Both the position numbers and the translations under genes were made by a program. A stretch of 64,000 bases of DNA, from positions 15,996 to 79,995 of the forward strand of contig JAKELU010000009.1 of NCBI GenBank assembly GCA_022760735.1, given 5' to 3'. The notes under the pieces were generated by a model, which worked only from the letters and a program-made list of their open reading frames with translations, was not told the DNA's origin and did no database searches. Origin of the DNA: Firmicutes bacterium FC7. Its GTDB lineage: Bacteria > Bacillota > Clostridia > Tissierellales > Tissierellaceae. Shown here in pieces: positions 35,565-43,909 of this stretch. The stretch's first letter is position 1, and the number at the start of each line of letters is the position of its first letter.

Positions 35565-36635
35565 ATGTATGATATTATTATAGTAGGTGCAGGTCCTGCT
35601 GGAGCAACACTTGCAAGATTAATTGGAAAAGATTATAAAGTGTTAGTTTTAGAAAAAAGAGATTTCAAGGAAAGACACGAGTATAATCGTGAAAAGTGTT
35701 GCGGAGGCTTAATAGCACCAGATGCTCAATTAATGTTGGCTAGATTTGGTTTAGGGATGCCCAAATCAATTCTTGTAAATCCACAATTATTTGCAGTAAG
35801 AGTAATTGACTTTGATAATTTTAATGAGAGTTACTATCAAAGAAATTACATTAATATCGATAGGGAAGCTTTTGACAGATGGTTGGTCAGTTTAATACCT
35901 CTAGAGGTTAATATTTTATATAATTGCCTTTATAAGTCTTATGAGGAATCTGAAGATGGAGTAACAGTTAAATTTATACAGAACGGTAGGGAATATAGAG
36001 AAAAGACAAGGATATTAGTTGGCGCTGATGGAGCACTTTCTAGAGTTAGGAGACAGTGCTTTGGGAAGTTACCTCTTCCAAATTTGTATATATCTATCCA
36101 AGAATGGTTTAAGACTAATGGTAATCTAAATTATTATGGCGCGATTTTTGATAGAGAAATAACTGATTTTTATTCTTGGATAATTCCCAAAGAAGGACAT
36201 TTAATTATAGGCTCTGCATTAAGAATAGACAATAATGTACATAAAAAATTTGAATTACTTAAGAAAAAAATAAAAGATAAAGGATTTGCTTTTGAAGAAA
36301 AAGTAAGAACAGAAGGAGCCCATATCTTAAGACCTACTAGCATCTATCCAGTATATACTGGTAACAATCGTGTTGCATTAATTGGGGAAGCAGGTGGATT
36401 TATAAGCCCTAGCTCAGCAGAAGGACTAAGTTATGCCATGAGAAGTGGATTGGAGCTTTCTAAGGCAATAAAAGAAGACTTTAATAGATATGATATATTA
36501 TACAAAACCAATACTAAATCATTATTATGGAATATTCGGATTAAGAATATGAAGCTTCCAGCAATGTATAATAAACATTTAAGAAAATTTATTATGAAAA
36601 CTAGAGTATTGAGTTTTAAGGTAGAAGATTTCTAA
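35565..36635 (+). CDS. geranylgeranyl-reductase-family FAD oxidoreductase
   Basis: A 356-residue flavoprotein from ATG 35565 (AGGAGGG upstream). FAD motif IIVGAGPAGATLARL (about 5-19), then KCCGGLIAP, a VGADGALSRVRRQ motif and a LIGEAGGFISPSSAEGLSYAM segment place it in the UbiH/geranylgeranyl-reductase-like superfamily (FixC/CbrA-like). It may reduce prenyl lipids or oxidise a small substrate; no partner genes are adjacent. The two Cys in KCCGG are a family feature. Confidence 0.8.
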   Translation: MYDIIIVGAGPAGATLARLIGKDYKVLVLEKRDFKERHEYNREKCCGGLIAPDAQLMLARFGLGMPKSILVNPQLFAVRVIDFDNFNESYYQRNYINIDREAFDRWLVSLIPLEVNILYNCLYKSYEESEDGVTVKFIQNGREYREKTRILVGADGALSRVRRQCFGKLPLPNLYISIQEWFKTNGNLNYYGAIFDREITDFYSWIIPKEGHLIIGSALRIDNNVHKKFELLKKKIKDKGFAFEEKVRTEGAHILRPTSIYPVYTGNNRVALIGEAGGFISPSSAEGLSYAMRSGLELSKAIKEDFNRYDILYKTNTKSLLWNIRIKNMKLPAMYNKHLRKFIMKTRVLSFKVEDF

Positions 36636-36701
36636 GGAAATTGTAATCATAATTAATAACTGAGTACAAGGGAAATTTAGAGAGATTTACAGCTTTTGAT
36701 A

Positions 36702-36786
36702 TTTTCTTAAACTTAATGTTTAACTTTAAGTTTAAGAAACTGTATTTATAGCCACTTTTGGCTTAATGTTAAACTTGAACTTTAAG
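36702..36786. repeat. inverted/direct repeat cluster
   Basis: CTTAAACTTAA and TTAAGTTTAAG form a hairpin near 36709-36738, and related pieces (CTTAATGTTAAACTTGAACTTTAAG type) recur to about 36786. It lies in the 289-base gap before the second GntR operon and contains no gene I can see. Confidence 0.5.
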
Positions 36787-36860
36787 ATTATATAAATTCT
36801 AGATTCAAAAAATCTAGGGATTAGCCCTATATTTTTTATGCTTTAGTTATAAAAAATATA

Positions 36861-36905
36861 TTGACAGTATTATAATCTTAGTGTACTATATCATTAATAC
36901 ACCAA
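36861..36905 (+). promoter_or_regulatory. promoter and palindromic operator of the second GntR-ABC operon
   Basis: TTGACA (36861-36866), 17 nt, TACTAT (36884-36889). An imperfect 28-bp palindrome (36878-36905; ends TTAGTGTA and TACACCAA) covers the -10 and start region, just before the GntR gene at 36925. Confidence 0.75.
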
Positions 36906-36924
36906 TACAGTCGGAGGTGAAGTA

Positions 36925-37287
36925 ATGAAATTTGAAAACAATCTTCCCATATATGTTCAAATTGTAGATTATTTAAAAAGCCAAATTATATCGGGAGTTT
37001 TAAAGGAGGGTGATAAATTGCCATCAGTTAGAGAAATAGCTACTGAATTAAAGGTAAATCCAAATACAGTTCAACGAAGCTATCAAGAGTTAGAAAGAGA
37101 AAATTTAGTATTTACGCAAAGAGGTATGGGAACATTTGTAACGGAGGATAAAAAAGTGATAAAAGATCTAAAGAAAAATTTAGCAAATAATATTTTGAAT
37201 AATTTTATAGAGGATATGAAAGCAATAGGCTTTAGTTCTAATGATATTATTGAGCTAATAAATGAAAGGGTAAAGGAGGAGAAATAA
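36925..37287 (+). CDS. GntR-family regulator, YtrA type (second system)
   Basis: A 120-residue regulator paralogous to the one at 33573: shared winged helix with QIISGVLKEGDKLPSVREIA and NPNTVQRSYQELERENLV. The short helical tail is typical of YtrA proteins. RBS is GGAGGTGA. Its stop overlaps the next start by one base, giving tight translational coupling. Confidence 0.92.
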   Translation: MKFENNLPIYVQIVDYLKSQIISGVLKEGDKLPSVREIATELKVNPNTVQRSYQELERENLVFTQRGMGTFVTEDKKVIKDLKKNLANNILNNFIEDMKAIGFSSNDIIELINERVKEEK

Positions 37288-37991
37288 TGTATGATGTTGA
37301 CAATATAGTTGAGATAAAGAATTTAACTAAAAGTTACGGTAGAAAGCTTGCATTAGATAATTTAAATTTAAATATAAAGAAGGGCAAAGTAGTAGGTATA
37401 CTAGGCCCAAATGGTAGTGGAAAAACTACATTGATTAAGATTTTGGTAGGCATCTTAAGACAAACAAAAGGTGAAGTTTTAATTAATGGATACAAACCAG
37501 GTGTTCAAACTAAATCAATAGTATCCTATCTTCCTGATAGAAACTTTCTATATGAGTGGATGAAAGTAGAAGATGCTATAGAAATGTATAAGGACTTTTA
37601 TGCAGATTTTGATGAGAAAAAGTGTGATGATTTATTACAGTTTATGAGACTAGAAAGAGATATGAAAGTTAACAGTTTATCTAAAGGTATGAAGGAAAAA
37701 CTAAATTTAACATTAGTGCTATCTAGAAAGGCAAAGCTTTATATACTTGATGAACCAATAGCAGGAGTAGATCCAGTAGCTAGGGACCAAATTTTAGATG
37801 CAATTATCAACAATTATGAAGAGAATAGCTCTATGATTATAACTACTCATCTAGTAAGATATATGGAAAAAATTTTTGATGAAGTTGCTTTCATAAGCGA
37901 TGGTAAGATAATTTTAGAGGGAAATGCAGAAAAATTAAGAGAAGATAAGTTCATGCAAATCGATGACTTGTATAAGGAAATCTTCGGTTAG
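37287..37991 (+). CDS. ABC exporter ATPase
   Basis: A 234-residue ATPase: Walker A GPNGSGKTT (about 39-47), signature LSKGMKEKL, Walker B LYILDEPIAGVDP, H-loop TTHL. It pairs with the large permease that follows. The system is analogous but not identical to the 33950/34801 pair: its permease is half again as long. Confidence 0.92.
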   Translation: MYDVDNIVEIKNLTKSYGRKLALDNLNLNIKKGKVVGILGPNGSGKTTLIKILVGILRQTKGEVLINGYKPGVQTKSIVSYLPDRNFLYEWMKVEDAIEMYKDFYADFDEKKCDDLLQFMRLERDMKVNSLSKGMKEKLNLTLVLSRKAKLYILDEPIAGVDPVARDQILDAIINNYEENSSMIITTHLVRYMEKIFDEVAFISDGKIILEGNAEKLREDKFMQIDDLYKEIFG

Positions 37992-38001
37992 GAGTGATAT
38001 G

Positions 38002-38871
38002 ATGCTTAAATATATGAAATATGAGATAAAAGGAACATATAGGTTCATGTTGGCTATAATTTTAACGGTCATTGGAGCTTCAACAGGATTACAAGTATAT
38101 GGAAATAAAATTTTTGTTGCTGATAGTTATGTAGGGCCAAATCCTACAGGTATATTATTTCTAGCAATAATGGGGTTTTTAATATTTGGTGCTTTCATAT
38201 CAGCTTTATTTTATATAATAGGATCTTTTAGAAAGGAACTATATGAGGATAGGGGATATTTAACATTTTCTTTACCTTTAACTGGTAAGCAAATATTAGG
38301 CTCAAAAACTCTAATTGCATTGATGTGGGCAGCATTATTAATAATTATATCTCTGGTATATAATTTTATATTAGCCATAGCATTACATGGAGGAGTTGTA
38401 TTTAGTGAACTATTTGAAGCGATAAGATACCTTTTTAGATTTAAGGTAGATAATGTAATAATCACTATAATTTTAGCTTCTATTTTTTCAGGTATTACTA
38501 CTCTACTATTAATATACTTCTCAATTGCTTTAAGTAGAGTAACCATTAAAAATAAAAAGATAGGCGGAATGTGGTTCATAATATTTTTAGTACTTAACTC
38601 CATAATTAGCTTCTTAACGTTAATGGCTGTTGAAGCTTTTCCTTTTTACCTTGACTTGAGCAATTTTAATATTATAAGAGCAAGTGAACTAACAAACTAT
38701 ATGGGATATAATATGGGACTTATTATGAGTACAGGTAGTAGCACAGGTATGATAATAACTTCAGATAAAAACATTGTACTAAATATAGGTTCAGCTTTAT
38801 TTTCAATAATAACGGCTATTGGAATATTCTTCGGAACAAGCTATTTAATAGAAAGAAAAATTGATTTATAA
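38002..38871 (+). CDS. ABC-2 type permease of the second GntR-ABC operon
   Basis: A 289-residue, about six-helix membrane protein; the frame extends to 37963, but AGGAG (37990-37994) points to ATG 38002 (or the adjacent ATG 37999). YEDRGYLTFSLPLTGKQILGSKTL is the typical cytoplasmic loop of YtrC/YtrD-like permeases. It likely exports a peptide or lipid. Terminator directly after the stop. Confidence 0.85.
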   Translation: MLKYMKYEIKGTYRFMLAIILTVIGASTGLQVYGNKIFVADSYVGPNPTGILFLAIMGFLIFGAFISALFYIIGSFRKELYEDRGYLTFSLPLTGKQILGSKTLIALMWAALLIIISLVYNFILAIALHGGVVFSELFEAIRYLFRFKVDNVIITIILASIFSGITTLLLIYFSIALSRVTIKNKKIGGMWFIIFLVLNSIISFLTLMAVEAFPFYLDLSNFNIIRASELTNYMGYNMGLIMSTGSSTGMIITSDKNIVLNIGSALFSIITAIGIFFGTSYLIERKIDL

Positions 38872-38906
38872 AACAAAGCATCCATTATTTTTGGATGCTT
38901 TGTTTT
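38872..38906 (+). terminator. terminator of the second GntR-ABC operon
   Basis: The stem AAACAAAGCATCCA / TGGATGCTTTGTTT followed by T residues, starting at the stop codon. Confidence 0.9.
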
Positions 38907-38987
38907 ACATTTAGCCAAGGTTTATATTATAATTAATAAAAACATAAATATATTTAATAAAGGACCGTTATAAAAGAGGTGAGCCAA

Positions 38988-39416
38988 ATGCTAAATAAAG
39001 CAATAATAATTGCAGCACAAGCCCACGAGGGTCAATTAGATAAATGTGGAGAACCATATATATTACATCCATTAAGAGTAATGTTAAAAATGCATACTGA
39101 GGTTGAAAGAATATGTGCAGTACTACATGATGTTGTTGAGGATACTAATATTACCCTTGAGGATTTAAGGGGAGAAGGATTCTCAGAAGAAATAATTGGA
39201 ATATTAGATTGCCTAACAAAAAGGGAAAAGGAAGAGTATGATAATTATATTACTAGAATTTTATCCAATGAAATTGCATGTAAGATAAAGCTATCTGATC
39301 TTGAAGACAACATGGATCCGAATAGAATACATTGCTTTACAGAGAAAGTATTTTCAAGACTAGAAAAGTATAAGAAAGCTAAAGAAAGGATATTAGAAAA
39401 TATCAAAAACTTATAA
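38988..39416 (+). CDS. small HD-domain protein (RelA/SpoT-hydrolase-like)
   Basis: A 142-residue stand-alone HD protein; start ATG 38988, five bases after AGAGGTGA. His-Asp motif pattern: YILHPLRV (about 24-31), then AVLHDVVEDTNIT, then KLSDLEDN. This is the hydrolase fold of (p)ppGpp hydrolases (small SAH/Mesh1-like) without a synthetase domain. Substrate could be (p)ppGpp or another nucleotide. Followed 9 nt later by the kinase-like gene. Confidence 0.85.
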   Translation: MLNKAIIIAAQAHEGQLDKCGEPYILHPLRVMLKMHTEVERICAVLHDVVEDTNITLEDLRGEGFSEEIIGILDCLTKREKEEYDNYITRILSNEIACKIKLSDLEDNMDPNRIHCFTEKVFSRLEKYKKAKERILENIKNL

Positions 39417-39425
39417 GGAGTGTTG

Positions 39426-40313
39426 ATGCATATTAGAAAATTTAATAATTACAAAGTTATTAAACCTATTTTAAAAGGCTGGTCTGATGACGAAAAGTTT
39501 TATATGGAAGATGATAATGGCGCTAAATTTCTACTTAGATTATCTGATATAAGTTTATATGATAAAAGACTAGAAGAATTTGAAAGCTTAAAACAGTTGT
39601 CAGAGCTAGGTCTTAGTATTTCTAATCCTATAGAATTTGGGACCTTGAATGATAATAAAAAAGTTTACTCTATTCTAACATGGATTGATGGAGTTGACGC
39701 CCTTGATGTAGTTCCTAAGCTTAGTGAGAGTAGACAATATGAATTAGGCTATAATGCGGGATTGATTTTACAGAAAATACAAAGTCTAAAACCAACTAAG
39801 CCCATACAGCCATGGAATAAAACTATAGGTATAAAAATAAAAAAAACTATAGAGTTTTATAATAATTGTGGATTTAAAATTAAAAATGATAGTATTATTA
39901 TAGATTATATCTTAAGTCATGAAAGGTTTTTAAAAGATAGACCTATTACCTTTCAACATGGTGACTATCACTTGGGAAATATGATTATATCAAATGAAAG
40001 TAATTTAAGTATCATTGATTTCAATAGGTTTTCCTTTGGTGATCCTTGGGAGGAGTTTGATAGACTTATTTTTACATGGAAAGAAAGTGTATTTTTTGCA
40101 AGGGGACAGATAGATGGTTATTTTAACAATGATGTACCAGAAGAGTTCTTTAAGATATTGTCTATTTATAATGCTAGAAATCTTATAGCAAGCATACCAT
40201 GGTCTTTAAGTTATAGTGACCAGGATTTAGAAATAGCTATTGTAAATGCAAAATTAGTTTATGATTCTTATGATGGTTTTAATAGTTACATACCTAAATG
40301 GTATAAGGGATAA
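39426..40313 (+). CDS. aminoglycoside-phosphotransferase-like kinase
   Basis: A 295-residue kinase-like protein from ATG 39426 with AAGGAG 5 nt before. Catalytic loop FQHGDYHLGNMI (about 178-189) and metal Asp in SIIDFNRFSFGDPWEEF follow the APH/ChoK pattern. Members phosphorylate aminoglycosides, macrolides, homoserine or other small hydroxyl compounds; no resistance claim can be made from sequence alone. Probably one unit with the HD gene. Confidence 0.82.
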   Translation: MHIRKFNNYKVIKPILKGWSDDEKFYMEDDNGAKFLLRLSDISLYDKRLEEFESLKQLSELGLSISNPIEFGTLNDNKKVYSILTWIDGVDALDVVPKLSESRQYELGYNAGLILQKIQSLKPTKPIQPWNKTIGIKIKKTIEFYNNCGFKIKNDSIIIDYILSHERFLKDRPITFQHGDYHLGNMIISNESNLSIIDFNRFSFGDPWEEFDRLIFTWKESVFFARGQIDGYFNNDVPEEFFKILSIYNARNLIASIPWSLSYSDQDLEIAIVNAKLVYDSYDGFNSYIPKWYKG

Positions 40314-40364
40314 TTATTCTTTATACCTTTTGAATTTATTATTAAAAAATAAAAAATATTTTAA

Positions 40365-40380
40365 TTGTAAACGTTAACCT
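40365..40380 (+). promoter_or_regulatory. cre-like site with extended -10 promoter downstream
   Basis: TTGTAAACGTTAACCT matches the CcpA cre pattern WTGNAARCGNWWWCAW at all but one position. About 33 nt further on, TGGTATAAT (40413-40421) is an extended -10 before the HD gene starting at 40454. It might control the HD gene and the activator gene behind it. Confidence 0.5.
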
Positions 40381-40453
40381 CCTAAAGGACTTATATTATA
40401 AAAAAATTATTATGGTATAATGTTATTATTATCTTAGGATGGGAGATGATATT

Positions 40454-41044
40454 TTGTTTAGAGAGAAGCTTCTTAAGGATATAGAATTCATTATTGAATT
40501 AGACAAAATGAAATCTATATACAGAAAGACCAATGTTATTGGGGAGGATAGACAAGAAGATGATGCTCAACACTCTTGGCATATATCAGTAATGGCAATC
40601 ATACTTGCCGAATACACAAATGAAAAAATTGATTTATTAAAGGTTTTAAAAATGTTACTAACTCACGATTTAGTTGAAATATATGCTGGTGATACCTTCT
40701 GCTATGATAAAGATATTGAAAGCAAAAGAAAAAGAGAGCTTGCAGCTGCTGAGAAATTATATAACTTAGTAGATCGTAAAAAGGCAGATGAATTAAGAGC
40801 ACTTTGGGATGAATTTGAAGCTATGGAAACTCCTGAATCCTTGTTTGCTAATTCAATGGATAGACTACAGCCATTATTAGCAAACTATAAGAATGGCGGA
40901 GGTACATGGAAGAAATATGATGTATCTAAATCAGATGTATATCAGAGAATTGCGCCAGTTAAACAGTCATCAGATGAACTTTGGTGCTATGTTAATTATA
41001 TGATTGAAGATGCTTTCCAAAAAGGACTGATTACTAGAAGATAG
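40454..41044 (+). CDS. HD-domain nucleotidase-like protein (YfbR/HDDC2-like)
   Basis: A 196-residue HD phosphohydrolase. I place the start at TTG 40454, which has GGGAGATGA at the right distance, and not at the ATG 40439 that lacks a ribosome site. Motifs: DAQHSWHI (about 36-43), MLLTHDLVEIYAGD (about 68-81), NSMDRLQP. Relatives hydrolyse dNMPs/NMPs. It precedes the sigma-54 activator gene by 34 nt and may be co-transcribed. Confidence 0.82.
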   Translation: MFREKLLKDIEFIIELDKMKSIYRKTNVIGEDRQEDDAQHSWHISVMAIILAEYTNEKIDLLKVLKMLLTHDLVEIYAGDTFCYDKDIESKRKRELAAAEKLYNLVDRKKADELRALWDEFEAMETPESLFANSMDRLQPLLANYKNGGGTWKKYDVSKSDVYQRIAPVKQSSDELWCYVNYMIEDAFQKGLITRR

Positions 41045-41078
41045 AGCATTAGAACCATACTTCCTGAGAGGTGATGAA

Positions 41079-42779
41079 ATGGATACTAAGCTAATTGGAG
41101 AGATTATTTCTAATTTCAAACCTTATTCTATACTAATTAATAGAGAAGGGGTTATTTTATGGTTAAGTGATAAGATAAAAACAATAATAAACATCACCGA
41201 TGGATCTAATGTAGAATCTATTTTAAAGCTTAACCTAAATGAAATACTTTCAGATGAAGATATAAAAGTAACTATTGGTAATCAAAGCTATAATATGTCT
41301 AAGTTAAAAATAAGCAATCAGGAAGCAATTATTTTAATTTTTAATATAATTGGAGATTACAATGATGACAGTACAAAGTCTATTTGTTTAGAACAAATTA
41401 TAGAGAATCTATATGATGGTGTATTGTTAAGTGATAAAGATGGAAAAGTTGTCATTTACAATAAAGCCATGGAAGAAATAGAAAAACGAGAAGCTAAAGA
41501 TATGATTGGAAAATATATCTGGGATGCTTATGGATATAGTGATATAAACAAGTCGGAACATATGCAAGTATTTACTAGCGGAGTTCCTATTATAAATAGA
41601 TATAAAGCCCATGCATTTAACAATGGGAAACCAGTATATAAATCTTATAGTACCTATCCTATTAAAGTAAATGGAGATACAATAGGTGTCTATTCTATTA
41701 GTAAAGATGAAACAAAACTACAAAGTCTTTTAGCAGAAACTGTAGAATTGAAAAGACAATATACTAAAATTGATGATGCCGACAATAAGCTTTATAAGAA
41801 TGGGACAAGGTTTAATTTTTCTGATATAATAGGTTCCAGTAATAATATAAAAAAGCTTATTAAAGAGGCTCAAGCCATTTCCTGGTTAGATAATAGTATA
41901 TTATTAGTAGGTGATACAGGTACAGGAAAAGAAGTATTTGCTCAGAGTATTCATAATTATGGAAAAAGAAAATCAGAACCATTTATAGGCATAAATTGTT
42001 CTGCAATACCTGAAAATCTACTAGAAAGTATTCTTTTTGGATCAGTAAAAGGAGCATATACTGGTGCTGTTGATTCATCTGGTCTTTTTGAAGAAGCTGG
42101 AGAAGGTACCTTATTTCTAGATGAGTTAAATTCTATGCCTATAAATATGCAGACAAAATTACTTAGAGTACTTCAGGAACGAACTGTTCGAAGAGTTGGA
42201 GGTAAAAAAAGTTATCCAATTAAATGTAGGGTTATAAGTGCAATGAATGAAGATCCTTATATTCTAATTGAAGAAGGTAAACTCAGACAGGATCTATTCT
42301 ATAGAATAGCTGGGTATAATCTTTATATACCACCATTAAAAGATAGAGGTAATGACCTGTTTGAACTATCTGAATATTATATCTCAAAATTCAATTTAGT
42401 TATGAATAAGAATGTTGTTAGCATAACTGATGAATTAAGAAATATAATGGATAACTACGATTGGCCAGGTAATATTAGAGAGCTTGAGCATTTTATTGAG
42501 AATATAATGGTAAGAACAAGTGATTTTGATAGGTATCTTAGGGCTGAAAATATACCAGAATATATCTTGGAAGTAATGGACTCAAACCATGTAGTAAATG
42601 TTTCAAATAAAAAATCAAATAAGCCATTACAAGAAATTCTTGATAATATGGAGTATGAGCTAATACTTAAAGCCTTAGAGAATAATAAGTGGAATGTTAC
42701 AAAATCAGCAGATGAATTAGGCGTAACAAGGCAAAGTCTTATATATAGAATGAGAAAGCATAATATTAGCAGAGATTAA
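41079..42779 (+). CDS. sigma-54-dependent activator, likely regulator of the hut operon
   Basis: A 566-residue enhancer-binding protein. An N-terminal sensing region (1-100), a PAS domain (about 101-212), AAA+ domain with Walker A GDTGTGKE (278-285), the sigma-54 loop GAYTGA (325-330; the common form is GAFTGA), Walker B GTLFLDE, Arg-finger region LRQDLFYR, and a Fis-type HTH at the end (WNVTKSADELGVTRQSLIYRM). It closely follows the RocR/ArgR-type layout. Palindromes from the stop codon on (42781-42869) and a sigma-54 promoter at 42935 place it as activator of ftcD-hutI-hutU. The PAS ligand is unknown; histidine, urocanate or a betaine are candidates. Confidence 0.93.
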   Translation: MDTKLIGEIISNFKPYSILINREGVILWLSDKIKTIINITDGSNVESILKLNLNEILSDEDIKVTIGNQSYNMSKLKISNQEAIILIFNIIGDYNDDSTKSICLEQIIENLYDGVLLSDKDGKVVIYNKAMEEIEKREAKDMIGKYIWDAYGYSDINKSEHMQVFTSGVPIINRYKAHAFNNGKPVYKSYSTYPIKVNGDTIGVYSISKDETKLQSLLAETVELKRQYTKIDDADNKLYKNGTRFNFSDIIGSSNNIKKLIKEAQAISWLDNSILLVGDTGTGKEVFAQSIHNYGKRKSEPFIGINCSAIPENLLESILFGSVKGAYTGAVDSSGLFEEAGEGTLFLDELNSMPINMQTKLLRVLQERTVRRVGGKKSYPIKCRVISAMNEDPYILIEEGKLRQDLFYRIAGYNLYIPPLKDRGNDLFELSEYYISKFNLVMNKNVVSITDELRNIMDNYDWPGNIRELEHFIENIMVRTSDFDRYLRAENIPEYILEVMDSNHVVNVSNKKSNKPLQEILDNMEYELILKALENNKWNVTKSADELGVTRQSLIYRMRKHNISRD

Positions 42780-42780
42780 G

Positions 42781-42869
42781 TGTTTGAATTTGCAACATAA
42801 TGTTTGAAATTCAATTAGGTGTAATTAAGAGCTTTTACAAAAAAGTGTTTGAAATTCAAACACTTTTTT
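42781..42869 (+). promoter_or_regulatory. upstream activator sites (UAS) for the sigma-54 activator
   Basis: Three copies of a TGTTTGAA-type palindrome: 42781-42797 (imperfect, directly after the activator gene stop), 42801-42817, and 42845-42863 (perfect 19-bp, GTGTTTGAA mirrored about A42854). The first two are 20 nt apart centre to centre and the third 45 nt on. They lie 100-180 nt before the predicted start, as for enhancer-binding sites. Confidence 0.72.
42839..42869 (+). terminator. terminator of the activator gene, overlapping the third UAS
   Basis: The palindrome is extended by six A and six T to a 31-base perfect inverted repeat ending in a T-run, so the DNA is both a candidate protein site and an intrinsic terminator. 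Confidence 0.75.
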
Positions 42870-42889
42870 GTTTTGTCTAAATATAAGGT

Positions 42890-42905
42890 TTGAAAACGAT
42901 GTCAA
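42890..42905 (+). promoter_or_regulatory. cre-like site at the hut promoter
   Basis: TTGAAAACGATGTCAA fits WTGNAARCGNWWWCAW with one mismatch (G for W). It lies between the UAS copies and the sigma-54 promoter, so CcpA bound here could block looping. Confidence 0.6.
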
Positions 42906-42934
42906 AAAATGCGATTTTATATAAAAATAAAATT

Positions 42935-42951
42935 TTGGCATAGAAATTGCT
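42935..42951 (+). promoter_or_regulatory. sigma-54 promoter of the hut operon
   Basis: TTGGCATAGAAATTGCT has GG (42937-42938) and GC (42949-42950) exactly 10 nt apart, the -24/-12 hallmark. Predicted start is near 42962, with ftcD at 42998. Confidence 0.88.
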
Positions 42952-42997
42952 ATATATTATTAATAGTGAAATTTAAATTTATAATGGAGGAATTAAA

Positions 42998-43894
42998 GTG
43001 GCTAAGATTATTCAATGTGTACCTAATTTCAGCGAAGGCAGAGATCAGGGAAAGTTAGATGAAATATTAAATGAAATCAGAAGCGTAGAAGGCGTTAAAT
43101 TATTAGATTATTCTATGGACAAGGACCATAATAGAAGTGTTGTAACTTTTATAGGTAGCCCTGAAGGAGTTGTTGAAGCTGCTTTTAAAGCAACTCAAAA
43201 AGCAGCTGAAGTTATAGATATGACTAATCATCAAGGTGAGCATCCTAGAATGGGAGCAACAGATGTAATACCTCTAATTCCAATATCAGATGTAACAATG
43301 GATGAATGTGTAGAGTTATCAAAAAAACTAGGAGCAAGAATCGGTAATGAATTGGGCATATCTGTATATTTGTATGAGAAATCAGCTAGTGCTCCACATA
43401 GAGAAAATCTTGCAGATGTAAGAAAAGGCCAATATGAAGGAATGAAGGAAAAACTAAAAATGGAAGGTTGGACTCCAGATTTTGGCCCTACTGAGTTAAA
43501 TGAAAAAGCAGGCGTAACAGCTGTTGGTGCAAGAATGCCATTAGTAGCTTATAATATTAATTTAGGTACGAATAACCTTGATATTGCTAAGAAAATTGCT
43601 AAAGCCATTAGAGCTAAAACTGGCGGATTTACCTACTGTAAAGCTTTAGGAATAGAGATAAAAGAAAGAGATATAGTACAAGTGTCAATAAATATGGTTG
43701 ATTATACAAAAACTCCATTATTTAGGGTTTTTGATACTGTAGAAAGAGAAGCAAGAAGATATGGGGTTAATGTCATAGGTAGTGAAATCATTGGATTAGT
43801 TCCAATGGAAGCTTTAGTAGATGTAGCAGATTATTATTTAAGATTAGAAGGATTTGATAAAAGCCAAATATTAGAAAAAAGAATGGCTGAATAG
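42998..43894 (+). CDS. ftcD: glutamate formimidoyltransferase
   Basis: A 298-residue enzyme, GTG start after TGGAGGAA. It moves the formimino group of N-formimino-L-glutamate to tetrahydrofolate, the last hut step. The start CVPNFSEGRD is the family signature, with HQGEHPRMGATDVIPL (about 78-93, catalytic His) and KAGVTAVGARMPLVAYNINL following. The transferase only: the cyclodeaminase half found in long FtcD proteins is missing, and no fchA is in the window. First gene of the sigma-54 operon. Confidence 0.96.
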   Translation: MAKIIQCVPNFSEGRDQGKLDEILNEIRSVEGVKLLDYSMDKDHNRSVVTFIGSPEGVVEAAFKATQKAAEVIDMTNHQGEHPRMGATDVIPLIPISDVTMDECVELSKKLGARIGNELGISVYLYEKSASAPHRENLADVRKGQYEGMKEKLKMEGWTPDFGPTELNEKAGVTAVGARMPLVAYNINLGTNNLDIAKKIAKAIRAKTGGFTYCKALGIEIKERDIVQVSINMVDYTKTPLFRVFDTVEREARRYGVNVIGSEIIGLVPMEALVDVADYYLRLEGFDKSQILEKRMAE

Positions 43895-43909
43895 GCAAGG
43901 GGTGATTAA

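Noticed and set aside
40439-41044. HD gene start at ATG 40439
   Set aside because: There is no ribosome site before it, while TTG 40454 has GGGAGATGA at the right distance.
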